Origin: Antarctobacter heliothermus
GTDB lineage: Bacteria; Pseudomonadota; Alphaproteobacteria; Rhodobacterales; Rhodobacteraceae
Direction: 5' to 3'
Assembly (NCBI RefSeq): GCF_002237555.1
Contig: NZ_CP022540.1
Span: 1 to 64,000 of the forward strand
Length of the DNA: 64,000 nt
Shown piece by piece: positions 8,011-15,878 of the stretch. Numbering within the stretch: the stretch's first letter is position 1; every line of letters begins with the position of its first letter. The notes under the pieces were generated by a model. The model was not told where the DNA came from and ran no database searches. It saw nothing but the letters and a program-made list of their open reading frames with translations. Position numbers and translations under genes: made by a program.

Positions 8011-9522
8011 TCAACCGCCGCCTAGCGGGCGGATCATGAAATTCCAGCCCGACAGCGCCGGCACGTCGACGTAGCGCGCGCTGGCCCAGCCAGTCACGCC
8101 ATCTGCGGCAACCTGATACCAAACCCCCTGATCGTCCGCCGACAGCGTGCAGTCCAGAACCTGAACTGGCGTGCCTTCGGTCCAGCGTGCAACTTGGTCG
8201 CCGCCGGGCGCGGTGCGGATATTGAGGTTCGAGGCCAGCCGTGCGCCCGACCAGTCCAGCCGATGCAACGGCGCGTCGGGGTTGCTGTCGCCGGACCACT
8301 GATAGTCTTCGGGTTGCTCTTCTTCGAGGAACCGATTTCTGGCGTCCCAAACATAGTAGCGACTGGTCAGCCTGCCGCCGTGGCACCCCAGGCTGTCGGC
8401 CAGAAGCGCACCGGTGGCGCGGGGCAAATCCCCTCTGGCTCCGACATACCCAAACTCGTCCCGTGGCGCGGCGCACCAGCCGCCGCCTGTCGAGTCGCGG
8501 CCACAGTCCCCAAGACCTGCGATGCCCAACGTATCGCCCTCTTGCCATTCGATGCTACAGCCGTCGTTGGCAATGCGGCGGTCTCCGACCCGTTCGAACA
8601 AGGTGGTGAGCGGGGTGTCGTCGGGAAAGTTGCTGCCGATTTCGACCGGCCAGAACTCATAGGCCCAGTCGATCATATCGCGGCCCTGAGAATAGGTCAG
8701 GTATTGGCACATGTTCAGCGCATCGCGCTGGGTCAGTCCCGACAGCGCCAAGGGCGTTGTGCCTTTGGGCCCCGCCACTGGCACAAAATCCATGAACCGC
8801 GTCACCAGCCCGCCGTGCAACAGCAGAAAGTCATCCGGGCGGCGGTAGTGCAGCGCGTTCTGGACCAAGGCGGACGGTGCGATGCCATTGCTGATCAACT
8901 GGATGTATTCCGACATGATCTGATAGGTCAGGTCCATCGCCGCCGCGATTTCGGTCTGGCGAGCCTGCTGGTCAACGGGCACGAAGGGCATATGAAAGCC
9001 CAGCCGCGCGCCCAGTTCGACATAGCGGACCGAATTGCCGGAATCTCGCGGCAACGCCGCGAGCGCAAAGGCAACCGCGCAGGCGGACATACATTCCTCG
9101 GCACTCAGGACGATCACACCGTTCAGGGCCGACTCGCCATTGCCGCCGCGAAAGTTCTGGAGAAACTCACCGATCTTGACGCCTTCAAGGAAATTCCCGC
9201 CCGGACTGTCGAAGACAACGACAAAGGAACTCACCGAATCCGTGGGGCCGATCAGATCGGCAAGGCGCTGTGCGTCCCCCGGCGCAATTACGCCCGAGAC
9301 ATGGTAGATCTGCAGCCCGTTGCCATAGTAAAAGCCCTTTTCGTCCGCGACGGAGCGCACGATCGGCTCATTCCGCCCCACATTGGTCCATTCGCCGTAT
9401 ATTGGCCAAAGTTGCGCCAGACGTGGACGCAGGTCATCGCGCAGGGTGATCTCGGCGGACATGGCCACGCTGCCCGCAAGCGCAAGTGCTGCCGTGAGAA
9501 CAGGAACACCCAGCCGTTTCAT
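8011..9522 (-). CDS. Secreted ClpP-fold periplasmic protein with C-terminal SH3 domain
   Basis: A 503-residue protein with a signal peptide (MKRLGVPVLTAALALAGSVAMSA). Residues about 70-180 show the ClpP/crotonase-like periplasmic fold of the COG3904 kind: VVVFDSPGGNFLEGVKIGEFLQ (oxyanion region) and ECMSACAVAFALAA, with Ser146 in the nucleophile position. A bacterial SH3 domain lies near residues 418-490 (LNIRTAPGGDQVARWTEGTPVQVLD, WASARYVDV). The middle is Cys-rich and unassigned. Its start overlaps the stop of the upstream trypsin-like protease by four bases, so the two are co-translated. Likely a periplasmic peptidase or a non-catalytic binder. Confidence 0.75.
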   Translation of the reverse strand: MKRLGVPVLTAALALAGSVAMSAEITLRDDLRPRLAQLWPIYGEWTNVGRNEPIVRSVADEKGFYYGNGLQIYHVSGVIAPGDAQRLADLIGPTDSVSSFVVVFDSPGGNFLEGVKIGEFLQNFRGGNGESALNGVIVLSAEECMSACAVAFALAALPRDSGNSVRYVELGARLGFHMPFVPVDQQARQTEIAAAMDLTYQIMSEYIQLISNGIAPSALVQNALHYRRPDDFLLLHGGLVTRFMDFVPVAGPKGTTPLALSGLTQRDALNMCQYLTYSQGRDMIDWAYEFWPVEIGSNFPDDTPLTTLFERVGDRRIANDGCSIEWQEGDTLGIAGLGDCGRDSTGGGWCAAPRDEFGYVGARGDLPRATGALLADSLGCHGGRLTSRYYVWDARNRFLEEEQPEDYQWSGDSNPDAPLHRLDWSGARLASNLNIRTAPGGDQVARWTEGTPVQVLDCTLSADDQGVWYQVAADGVTGWASARYVDVPALSGWNFMIRPLGGG

Positions 9523-10742
9523 TTGATCACATAGGTATTGAAGCTGTAGTTCACCGTCCCCGTATCAACCGTCACCGCGCCGTCCATCTTTCCCTGCCCC
9601 AACGCGCCGACCACCTGCCGCAGCGCCGATTTGAGCTGCGCAGCATCCGCGACCCCGGTGGAACTGCACAGATAGCCGATCCAGTGCGGCCCCTTTTCAT
9701 CCTCTTCCTGCACGACAAGCCCATAGCGGCTGGCCGCCGTGACCTGATAACGGGTCTGGATGTCGCTGAAGTCGACCTTTTCGAACACCTCCACAGGGAT
9801 CGGCGTCAGCTTGCGGCTGGGGGAAATGTCGACAAAGGCGGGTGTGCAGGCCTTGGGCACGTCGGCCACGATGGACAGTTCCTGCCCGACCTCCAGTTCC
9901 TTTGGGAACAACGTCATGATCAGCGACGGCGGTTTGGGTGCGCCGCCGGACAACGGGGTCGGTTTCAGCACCTTGGAGTTTGCCAGGATCAGCGCCATCG
10001 GGATGCCAAAGTTGACGCCGACATTGCTGTCGCCCGAATTGTGCAGCCCGATCACCTGCCGCGCAGAGCTGTCGATGATCGGAGAGCCGGAATTGCCGCC
10101 CAGCGTGTCGCAGGTGTGGCGCAGGCGTTCGCCGCCCTGATGTTCGGGCGCGGGGCCGGTGGCCGGGCGTGCGGCGCGGCAGCCCTCGCGGCTGATGTGC
10201 TGGGACTTGCCCAGCGGGTGGCCGATGATCCAGTACGGCATCCCCTCAACGGCGGCGCTGGCGGTCAATGGCAGGGGCGGAAACTGATCGATGGGCACGC
10301 CCTGCACCTCTAGCACTGTATAGTCCAGTTCTGCCGAGGTTTCGATTGGAACAGGGTTAACGATAAAGCGCTGCGCCTCATCCGCGCGACCCGGTTCCAG
10401 AAACCCCGCAACCCAAGTGAGCGAGCGCAGTTCGGTGGCGCCGATGCGCGGATCCTCCAGCACGCCGGGGATGCAATGGTGATTGGTCAGCAGGTGCTTT
10501 TCGTCGACCAGAAAGGCGGTGCAGGGGTTTTCACCCGCATCGTGCACGATCCGCAACATGCCAACCCCGCGCCCCAACCTGCGGAAATCGGCGTTTTCCG
10601 AATAGGTGTTGATCGGCTCATTGTTGTAGCCCTGAACGGCCACCTCATTTTCGATACCAGCCTGCAGGACGGGGTCGGCAGACAGCGGCGCGGCGAAAAA
10701 CACCGCAGTGGCGAGGGCAAGCAAACGGGGAGCGGCGGCCAT
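9519..10742 (-). CDS. Secreted trypsin-like (S1 family) serine protease
   Basis: A protein of about 407 residues beginning MAAAPRLLALATAVFFAAPLSA (signal peptide), with AGAGGA-like ribosome site 6 nt upstream; the longer in-frame N-terminus has no signal and was rejected. The catalytic triad is visible: His89 in LLTNHHC, Asp140 in ELDYTVLEV and Ser218 in LGGNSGSPIID, with the VIGLHNSG strand after it. A C-terminal half of about 150 residues has no recognisable domain. The gene leads a two-gene operon with the ClpP-fold protein, suggesting a periplasmic proteolysis pair. Confidence 0.82.
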   Translation of the reverse strand: MAAAPRLLALATAVFFAAPLSADPVLQAGIENEVAVQGYNNEPINTYSENADFRRLGRGVGMLRIVHDAGENPCTAFLVDEKHLLTNHHCIPGVLEDPRIGATELRSLTWVAGFLEPGRADEAQRFIVNPVPIETSAELDYTVLEVQGVPIDQFPPLPLTASAAVEGMPYWIIGHPLGKSQHISREGCRAARPATGPAPEHQGGERLRHTCDTLGGNSGSPIIDSSARQVIGLHNSGDSNVGVNFGIPMALILANSKVLKPTPLSGGAPKPPSLIMTLFPKELEVGQELSIVADVPKACTPAFVDISPSRKLTPIPVEVFEKVDFSDIQTRYQVTAASRYGLVVQEEDEKGPHWIGYLCSSTGVADAAQLKSALRQVVGALGQGKMDGAVTVDTGTVNYSFNTYVIK

Positions 10743-10876
10743 GACAATCCTCTGGTGCAAATCAATCCTGCGATGAGCATAGCAAAACCGGACCTGCGCG
10801 CCCGGAAAAAATACGTTATCTGGCAAATGGCATGAAATTCGAGTATCTTTGGATGTGTATTGCGCGGAGGTCTTTT

Positions 10877-11095
10877 GTGATCAGGTCTTTTCTTCTTGCC
10901 GCAATCGTCGGTCTGGCGTGTCCCGTGGTGTCGCTGGCACAATCGGTCACAATGCTGGAGTCGGTGCCGCTGGACGATGGCCCTGTGAACGAGGCTGCGG
11001 AAATGCGCGCCTGTCTGGCCGACTTCAAGCCTCCGTCCGCCCCGGAGGCCGCAGCGAACCGCCGCGTGCACCTGATATTATTGCCGAAAACCTGA
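10877..11095 (+). CDS. Small secreted protein, internally deleted copy of the downstream OmpA-family protein
   Basis: A 72-residue protein starting at GTG with a perfect GCGGAGG site 6 nt upstream. A signal peptide (about MIRSFLLAAIVGLACPVVSLA) is followed by QSVTMLESVPLDDG and EAAEMRACLAD, which align with QSTVTLDSFSLDDD and AASEMRDCLLD of the next gene. It then jumps to PEAAANRRVHLILLPKT, which aligns with the extreme C-terminus DAAENRRVQLVLVPGA. The OmpA domain is missing in between. The good ribosome site suggests it is still translated. I read it as a tandem duplicate with an in-frame deletion. Confidence 0.65.
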   Translation: MIRSFLLAAIVGLACPVVSLAQSVTMLESVPLDDGPVNEAAEMRACLADFKPPSAPEAAANRRVHLILLPKT

Positions 11096-11126
11096 CCCCG
11101 TTCCCAAGACAAAGCTGGACCCCGCC

Positions 11127-11789
11127 ATGACCAAATCCCTTTATCTCGCCGCCTTTGCCGCCACCGTCCTGCCCGGTCTGGCGTTTGCCCAATCGACCGT
11201 GACGCTGGATTCCTTTTCGCTGGATGATGATCCAAAGCCGGATGTCGCCGCGTCCGAGATGCGCGATTGCCTGCTGGACGCGTCGGCCTGCGCCAGCAAT
11301 GAATTCAGTGGCGGCACCAAATTTTCATTGGACGATGTGGTCAATCTGGGCGTGGTCGAGCGCAAGCCCAAGCCGCCCGCCGTCGCAGGCGTGCCCGTCG
11401 CGGCGATTGGTGTCACCGACCGAACAAAGGCGGCAGAGCCACTGCCGACCATCGACCTTGAGGTGTTGTTTGCCTACGACTCCGACCAACTGTCGCCGCA
11501 GGCCATGGCCAAGCTGTCGACGCTCGCCAGTGCGCTGGCCGATCCGCAATTGCAGGGCAGCAAGCTGATCTTCATCGGTCATACCGATGGTGTCGGCAGC
11601 GCCGTCTACAACCGCGAACTGTCCAGACGCCGGGCGGATTCGGTGGCGCGCTACGTCCGGTCGACATTGCGCTTGTCGCCTTCGCAGATTGAGGCGGTGG
11701 GCGTGGGCTTTGACTACCTCAAGAACTCGCGCTTTCCCGACGCGGCGGAAAACCGGCGCGTGCAACTGGTGCTGGTGCCGGGGGCCTGA
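11127..11789 (+). CDS. OmpA-family peptidoglycan-associated protein
   Basis: A 220-residue secreted protein: signal peptide MTKSLYLAAFAATVLPGLAFA, a linker of about 85 residues, then an OmpA C-terminal domain from about residue 108 (TIDLEVLFAYDSDQLSPQAMAKLSTLASAL, LIFIGHTDGVGSAVYNRELSRRRADSVARYV, ENRRVQLVLV). The HTDGxGSxxYNxxLSxRRA stretch binds diaminopimelate of peptidoglycan. There is no beta-barrel or lipobox. The upstream neighbour is a shortened paralogue, and a strong terminator follows. Confidence 0.85.
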   Translation: MTKSLYLAAFAATVLPGLAFAQSTVTLDSFSLDDDPKPDVAASEMRDCLLDASACASNEFSGGTKFSLDDVVNLGVVERKPKPPAVAGVPVAAIGVTDRTKAAEPLPTIDLEVLFAYDSDQLSPQAMAKLSTLASALADPQLQGSKLIFIGHTDGVGSAVYNRELSRRRADSVARYVRSTLRLSPSQIEAVGVGFDYLKNSRFPDAAENRRVQLVLVPGA

Positions 11790-11818
11790 CACCGGCCTTT
11801 TGGCATGACACTAGGTTG

Positions 11819-11843
11819 AAGGGGCCCGTGCGGCCCCTTTTTC
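11819..11843 (+). terminator. Rho-independent terminator after the OmpA gene
   Basis: AAGGGGCC - CGTGC - GGCCCCTT followed directly by a T run: an 8-bp stem with a 5-nt loop, 30 nt after the stop codon. Confidence 0.85.
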
Positions 11844-11895
11844 GTGCCTGTTTCATTGGCAGGCCGGGCGGCAATTGCAAATTTCTTTCCTCCCA

Positions 11896-11921
11896 GAAAT
11901 TTTACCGTTTGATAAAATTTC
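11896..11921. promoter_or_regulatory. Perfect 9-bp inverted repeat upstream of preT (candidate operator)
   Basis: GAAATTTTA - 8 nt - TAAAATTTC is a perfect inverted repeat, strikingly A/T-rich in a GC-rich region, 48 nt before the preT start. It does not resemble the RutR box found at 15817, so a different regulator, or a promoter element overlapping an operator, is likely. Confidence 0.5.
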
Positions 11922-11968
11922 GAGTTGTGGCACGCTGATTCCAGACAACAGGAGAACAGGGAGAGGCC

Positions 11969-13303
11969 ATGACCAGCCCGCAGACACCCGGCATCACGTC
12001 CGGGCGCCTCAGCCAGGAGCAGTTGGCGCAAAACTTCGAAGACCTTCACGCCCCCTATGACGGGCATGAGGCAGCCGTTGCGGCGGATCGGTGTTATTTC
12101 TGCCATGATGCGCCTTGCGTGACCGCCTGCCCCACCGACATCGACATCCCGCTTTTCATCCGGCAGATCTCGACCGGTATGTCCGAGGCTGCGGCGCGGA
12201 CGATCTTTGAGCAGAACATTCTTGGCGGCATGTGCGCCCGAGTTTGCCCGACAGAGACGCTATGCGAAGAGGCCTGCGTGCGCGAAACCGCAGAGGGCAA
12301 ACCGGTCGAGATTGGCCGCTTGCAACGCTTTGCCACCGACAGCCTGATGGCACGGCAGGGCCACCCCTTTGCCCGCGCCGCAGCGACGGGCAAGCGTGTG
12401 GCCGTCGTGGGGGCCGGTCCGGCGGGTCTGGCCTGCGCACACCGTCTGGCCATGAAGGGTCATGAGGTGGTGATCTATGAGGCCAAGCCCAAACCGGGTG
12501 GCCTGAACGAATACGGCATCGCCACCTACAAGACGGTCGATGACTTTGCCGCGCGTGAGGTCGAATGGCTGCTGGGCATTGGCGGGATCACCATTGAACA
12601 TGGTCGTTCCCTAGGGGTCGAGGTCTCTCTGGAAAACCTGAACGAGAATTTCGACGCGGTGTTTCTAGGCATTGGTCTGGGCGGGGTGAACCTGCTGGAA
12701 CTCGACGGCGGCGCGCTGGCCGGGGTCGAAGACGCGGTGAGCTTTATCTCTGCCTTGCGGCAAGCCGAAGACCGCGCGGCAGTGCCCGTGGGGCGCAATG
12801 TCGTGGTGATCGGCGGCGGCATGACGGCGGTGGACGCGGCTGTGCAGGCGAAACTGCTGGGCGCTCAGACGGTGACGCTGGCCTATCGGCGCTCACAGGC
12901 CGAGATGCCCGCCAGCCGGTATGAGCAAGAATTGGCGGCGTCCAAAGGCGTGCATCTGCTGTGCAACGTGATGCCGGTGGCCATGCACGGCGATGGCGCT
13001 GTGGCCGAGATAGAGCTGGAGTATACGCAGGTCGTGGAGGGCCGGGTGACCGGCACCGGCGAGACGGTGCGCCTGCCTGCCGATCAGGTATTCCGCGCCA
13101 TCGGGCAAACACTGGCCCCGGCGGACGGGCTGGATCTGGAGAGCCGCAAGATCAAGGTATCAGAGACCGGGCGCACGTCGATGGACGGGGTCTGGGCCGG
13201 GGGCGATTGCACGCCCGGCGAAGACCTGACCGTGGTCGCCGTCGCCGAAGGGCGCGATGCGGCAGAGGATATTCATTCGGCACTGACCGGAGCGGCGGGG
13301 TAA
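11969..13303 (+). CDS. preT: NAD-dependent dihydropyrimidine dehydrogenase, PreT subunit
   Basis: A 444-residue flavoprotein of the glutamate synthase small-subunit type. The N-terminal Cys-rich iron-sulfur region reads CYFCHDAPCVTACPTDIDIP and GGMCARVCPTETLCEEACVRE. An FAD motif VGAGPAGLACAHRLAMKGHEVVIYE is near residues 146-170 and an NAD(P) motif VVIGGGMTAVDAA near 276. Together with PreA it reduces uracil and thymine to the dihydro forms, the first step of reductive pyrimidine catabolism. The adjoining preA, amidohydrolase and hydantoinase genes support this role over other GltD-like functions. Confidence 0.93.
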   Translation: MTSPQTPGITSGRLSQEQLAQNFEDLHAPYDGHEAAVAADRCYFCHDAPCVTACPTDIDIPLFIRQISTGMSEAAARTIFEQNILGGMCARVCPTETLCEEACVRETAEGKPVEIGRLQRFATDSLMARQGHPFARAAATGKRVAVVGAGPAGLACAHRLAMKGHEVVIYEAKPKPGGLNEYGIATYKTVDDFAAREVEWLLGIGGITIEHGRSLGVEVSLENLNENFDAVFLGIGLGGVNLLELDGGALAGVEDAVSFISALRQAEDRAAVPVGRNVVVIGGGMTAVDAAVQAKLLGAQTVTLAYRRSQAEMPASRYEQELAASKGVHLLCNVMPVAMHGDGAVAEIELEYTQVVEGRVTGTGETVRLPADQVFRAIGQTLAPADGLDLESRKIKVSETGRTSMDGVWAGGDCTPGEDLTVVAVAEGRDAAEDIHSALTGAAG

Positions 13304-13329
13304 CCCCCGCCCTACAGGGAGGCACTTAC

Positions 13330-14634
13330 ATGGCTGATCTCACATCAAACTTTCTGGGCATCAAAAGCCCGAACCCCTTCTGGCTGGCCTCTGCGCCGCC
13401 GACCGACAAGGAATACAACGTCCGCCGCGCCTTTGAGGCCGGTTGGGGCGGCGTGGTCTGGAAAACACTGGGCTCTGAAGGGCCACCGGTCGTCAACGTC
13501 AACGGGCCGCGCTATGGCGCGATTTACGGGGCAGACCGGCGGCTGCTGGGCCTGAACAACATCGAGCTGATCACCGACCGCCCGCTAGAGGTGAACCTAG
13601 AGGAAATGGCGCGGGTCAAGGCCGACTACCCGGATCACGCGCTGATCGCGTCGATCATGGTGCCCTGCGAGGAGGCAGCGTGGAAGGCGATCCTGCCGCG
13701 TGTCGCAGAGACCAATGCGGACGGCATCGAGCTGAACTTTGGCTGCCCACACGGGATGTCAGAGCGCGGCATGGGCGCGGCGGTGGGTCAGGTGCCCGAA
13801 TACATCGAGATGGTGACGCGTTGGTGCAAGCAGTATTATGACCGGCCCGTCATCGTGAAACTGACGCCCAATATCACCGACGTGCGCAAGCCTGCGGCGG
13901 CAGCCCGGAACGGTGGCGCGGATGCGGTTTCGTTGATCAACACGATCAACTCGATCACCTCGGTCGATCTGGACAGCTTTGCGCCAGAACCCACCATCGA
14001 TGGCAAGGGATCGCATGGCGGCTATTGCGGTCCGGCGGTAAAACCGATTGCCCTGTCGATGGTATCGGAAATCGCGCGCGACCCGGCGACGGCAGGTATG
14101 CCGATTTCCGGTATCGGCGGCGTGACCACTTGGCGCGACGCGGCAGAGTTCATGGCGCTGGGGTGTGGCAACGTGCAGGTCTGCACCGCCGCCATGACCT
14201 ATGGCTTCAAGATCGTCGAAGAGATGAAGCGCGGGTTGTCGCAGTGGATGGACGAAAAGGGCTATCGCTCGACCTCTGATTTCATCGGACGCGCGGTGCC
14301 GAATGTCACCGACTGGCAGTACCTGAACCTGAACTATGTCACCAAGGCGAAGATCGATCAGGACGCCTGCATCAAATGCGGACGCTGCTATGCGGCCTGC
14401 GAGGACACCAGCCATCAGGCGATCTGGATGAAAGAGGGCCGGGTGTTTGAGGTCAACGACGCGGAATGTGTGGCCTGCAACCTGTGCGTCGATGTCTGCC
14501 CGGTTGAGGATTGCATCACGATGGAACGGATGGAGGGCGGAACGGTCGATCCGCGCACGGGTCAGACCGTGTCGGACGATTACGCCAACTGGACGACACA
14601 CCCGAACAACCCGATGGCGAAGGCTGCGGAATAA
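13330..14634 (+). CDS. preA: NAD-dependent dihydropyrimidine dehydrogenase, PreA subunit
   Basis: A 434-residue protein with an FMN-binding TIM barrel of the dihydroorotate dehydrogenase type (NPFWLASAPPTDKEYNVRRAFEAGWGGVVWKTL, NFGCPHGMSERGMGAA with the active-site Cys loop region, ISGIGGVTTWRDAAEFMALG). A C-terminal 2[4Fe-4S] ferredoxin domain follows: CIKCGRCYAAC at about 347 and CVACNLCVDVC at about 381. It lies 26 nt after preT. The PreTA complex carries out NADH-dependent pyrimidine reduction in the cytoplasm. Confidence 0.94.
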   Translation: MADLTSNFLGIKSPNPFWLASAPPTDKEYNVRRAFEAGWGGVVWKTLGSEGPPVVNVNGPRYGAIYGADRRLLGLNNIELITDRPLEVNLEEMARVKADYPDHALIASIMVPCEEAAWKAILPRVAETNADGIELNFGCPHGMSERGMGAAVGQVPEYIEMVTRWCKQYYDRPVIVKLTPNITDVRKPAAAARNGGADAVSLINTINSITSVDLDSFAPEPTIDGKGSHGGYCGPAVKPIALSMVSEIARDPATAGMPISGIGGVTTWRDAAEFMALGCGNVQVCTAAMTYGFKIVEEMKRGLSQWMDEKGYRSTSDFIGRAVPNVTDWQYLNLNYVTKAKIDQDACIKCGRCYAACEDTSHQAIWMKEGRVFEVNDAECVACNLCVDVCPVEDCITMERMEGGTVDPRTGQTVSDDYANWTTHPNNPMAKAAE

Positions 14635-14641
14635 GACCGGC

Positions 14642-14670
14642 GGGCGCGGCGCGGTGGCGCCGCGCCCATT
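14642..14670 (+). terminator. Strong hairpin after preA (possible terminator)
   Basis: GGGCGCGGCGC - GGTG - GCGCCGCGCCC is a perfect 11-bp stem just after the preA stop, but only ATTCT follows rather than a T run, so termination may be partial. Confidence 0.45.
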
Positions 14671-14785
14671 CTGCAACACCGATCAGGGTGTCAGACCGCG
14701 GTGATCTTGCTGTCCGTTGGATCAGGTCTGCTGGGTCTGTTCCACCACGGACATTCGGGACAACGCCCGAGGCGGAGGATACATC

Positions 14786-15097
14786 TTGGCCCTTCTCAAC
14801 ATCACGCGTTGGCCAACGATCCTGATTTTTATTTTTGCCGGGATCGCGGCGGCCACCTTTGCCTTTGTCACGGTCAATCTGTTTTCCCAAGCCATGGCCA
14901 GTCTGGATTTTCTAAAGGCCTTCGGCTGGGAAGCAATCCGGCACGGGGCGCTTCGGCAAGTGGTGGAACTGGCGGTCTGGGGCGCGCTGTCACTGGCCTG
15001 CTGGCTGTCGTTCAAGGCCTGCGAACATGTTCTGGAGGACCGCTATCTGGAGTGGGCGCGCAGATCGCGCACATCCCGCAGGGACACCGACCGCTAG
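14786..15097 (+). CDS. Small two-helix membrane protein between preA and rutR
   Basis: About 103 residues from a TTG start with GGAGGA 6 nt upstream (LALLNITRWPTILIF after initiation). Two hydrophobic helices are clear: ILIFIFAGIAAATFAFVTVNLF and VELAVWGALSLACWLSFKAC, with a basic C-terminus (RRSRTSRRDTDR). No family is recognised. The longer frame from 14717 has a non-family-like N-terminus and no ribosome site. It is convergent with rutR, overlapping it by four bases at the stops. Confidence 0.6.
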   Translation: MALLNITRWPTILIFIFAGIAAATFAFVTVNLFSQAMASLDFLKAFGWEAIRHGALRQVVELAVWGALSLACWLSFKACEHVLEDRYLEWARRSRTSRRDTDR

Positions 15098-15729
15098 GGC
15101 GTCAGCAAACGTCGGAATAATAGATCAAGGTGCGTTTCCGCCCCCGGAAACGGATCGTCGTCATTCAGCACCGCCCGCACCTGCACGTCGAAATCCGCGT
15201 AGTGTTGGGTCAGAGACCAGACCGAAAACAGCAGGTGGCGCGGATCGACCGGGGCAAGACGGCCCGCCGCGATCCAGCCTTTGATCACCGTGGCCAGCGT
15301 ATCGACAAGATCGCGCAATTCGCCCTCTAGCGCGGGCATGATGCGCGGCGCGCCCTGCACGATCTCATTCGCAAACAGGCGGCTTTCGCGCGGGAAATCG
15401 CGTGACATCTGTAGTTTTCGGCGGACGTAGGCAAGGATCTCCTCGACAGGTTCGCCATTGGAATCAATCGCTTGCAGCGGATCAAGCCATGTTTCCAGCA
15501 GGTCGCGCAGCAGTGCCTCGTAGATCGCTTCCTTGGAGGGGTAGTAGTACAGCAGGTTGGGTTTCGACAGGCCCGCCTCACTTGCGATTCGGTCCAGTGT
15601 GGCCCCGCGAAATCCGGCCTCCGAAAACACCGTCAAACCCGCCTCAAGGATCTGCTGCCGCTTGGCGCGCTGAATGCGGGTTTGCGGGGCGGTGTCGCCC
15701 TCTTGCAGGAATGCCGATTTTTCCGTCAT
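15094..15729 (-). CDS. rutR: TetR-family pyrimidine regulator RutR
   Basis: A 211-residue regulator. The N-terminal HTH reads RQQILEAGLTVFSEAGFRGATLDRIASEAGLSKPNLLYYYPSKEAIYEALL. The C-terminal domain has the RutR-type features ESRLFANEIVQGAPRI and SVWSLTQHYADFDVQV, the region where RutR binds uracil or thymine. Its length matches E. coli RutR. A match to the RutR box lies in its upstream region, shared with the divergent amidohydrolase operon, so it probably represses both itself and the operon until pyrimidine is present. Confidence 0.88.
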   Translation of the reverse strand: MTEKSAFLQEGDTAPQTRIQRAKRQQILEAGLTVFSEAGFRGATLDRIASEAGLSKPNLLYYYPSKEAIYEALLRDLLETWLDPLQAIDSNGEPVEEILAYVRRKLQMSRDFPRESRLFANEIVQGAPRIMPALEGELRDLVDTLATVIKGWIAAGRLAPVDPRHLLFSVWSLTQHYADFDVQVRAVLNDDDPFPGAETHLDLLFRRLLTP

Positions 15730-15816
15730 GGGTGCTGCCGCTTGCCTCTTTTCAAAGCATCTGCCGGATTTGACGGCAGGACGCTTGACTGACTACGCTC
15801 CTCTGGTAGCGTTCTT

Positions 15817-15832
15817 TTGACCGATTGGTCAA
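15817..15832. promoter_or_regulatory. RutR operator
   Basis: TTGACC-GATT-GGTCAA, a perfect 6-bp inverted repeat. The known E. coli RutR site is TTGACCANNTGGTCAA, which differs here only at the A of the left half. It lies 88 nt before rutR and 47 nt before the divergent amidohydrolase start, the expected place for joint control. Confidence 0.88.
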
Positions 15833-15878
15833 ATCGGAATGCACCCGCACGAGACGGGTTAAGACGGGGAGTTACGCC

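Noticed and set aside
12961..13329. In-frame upstream extension of preA
   Set aside because: It lies inside preT in another frame; the ATG at 13330 gives the known PreA N-terminus.
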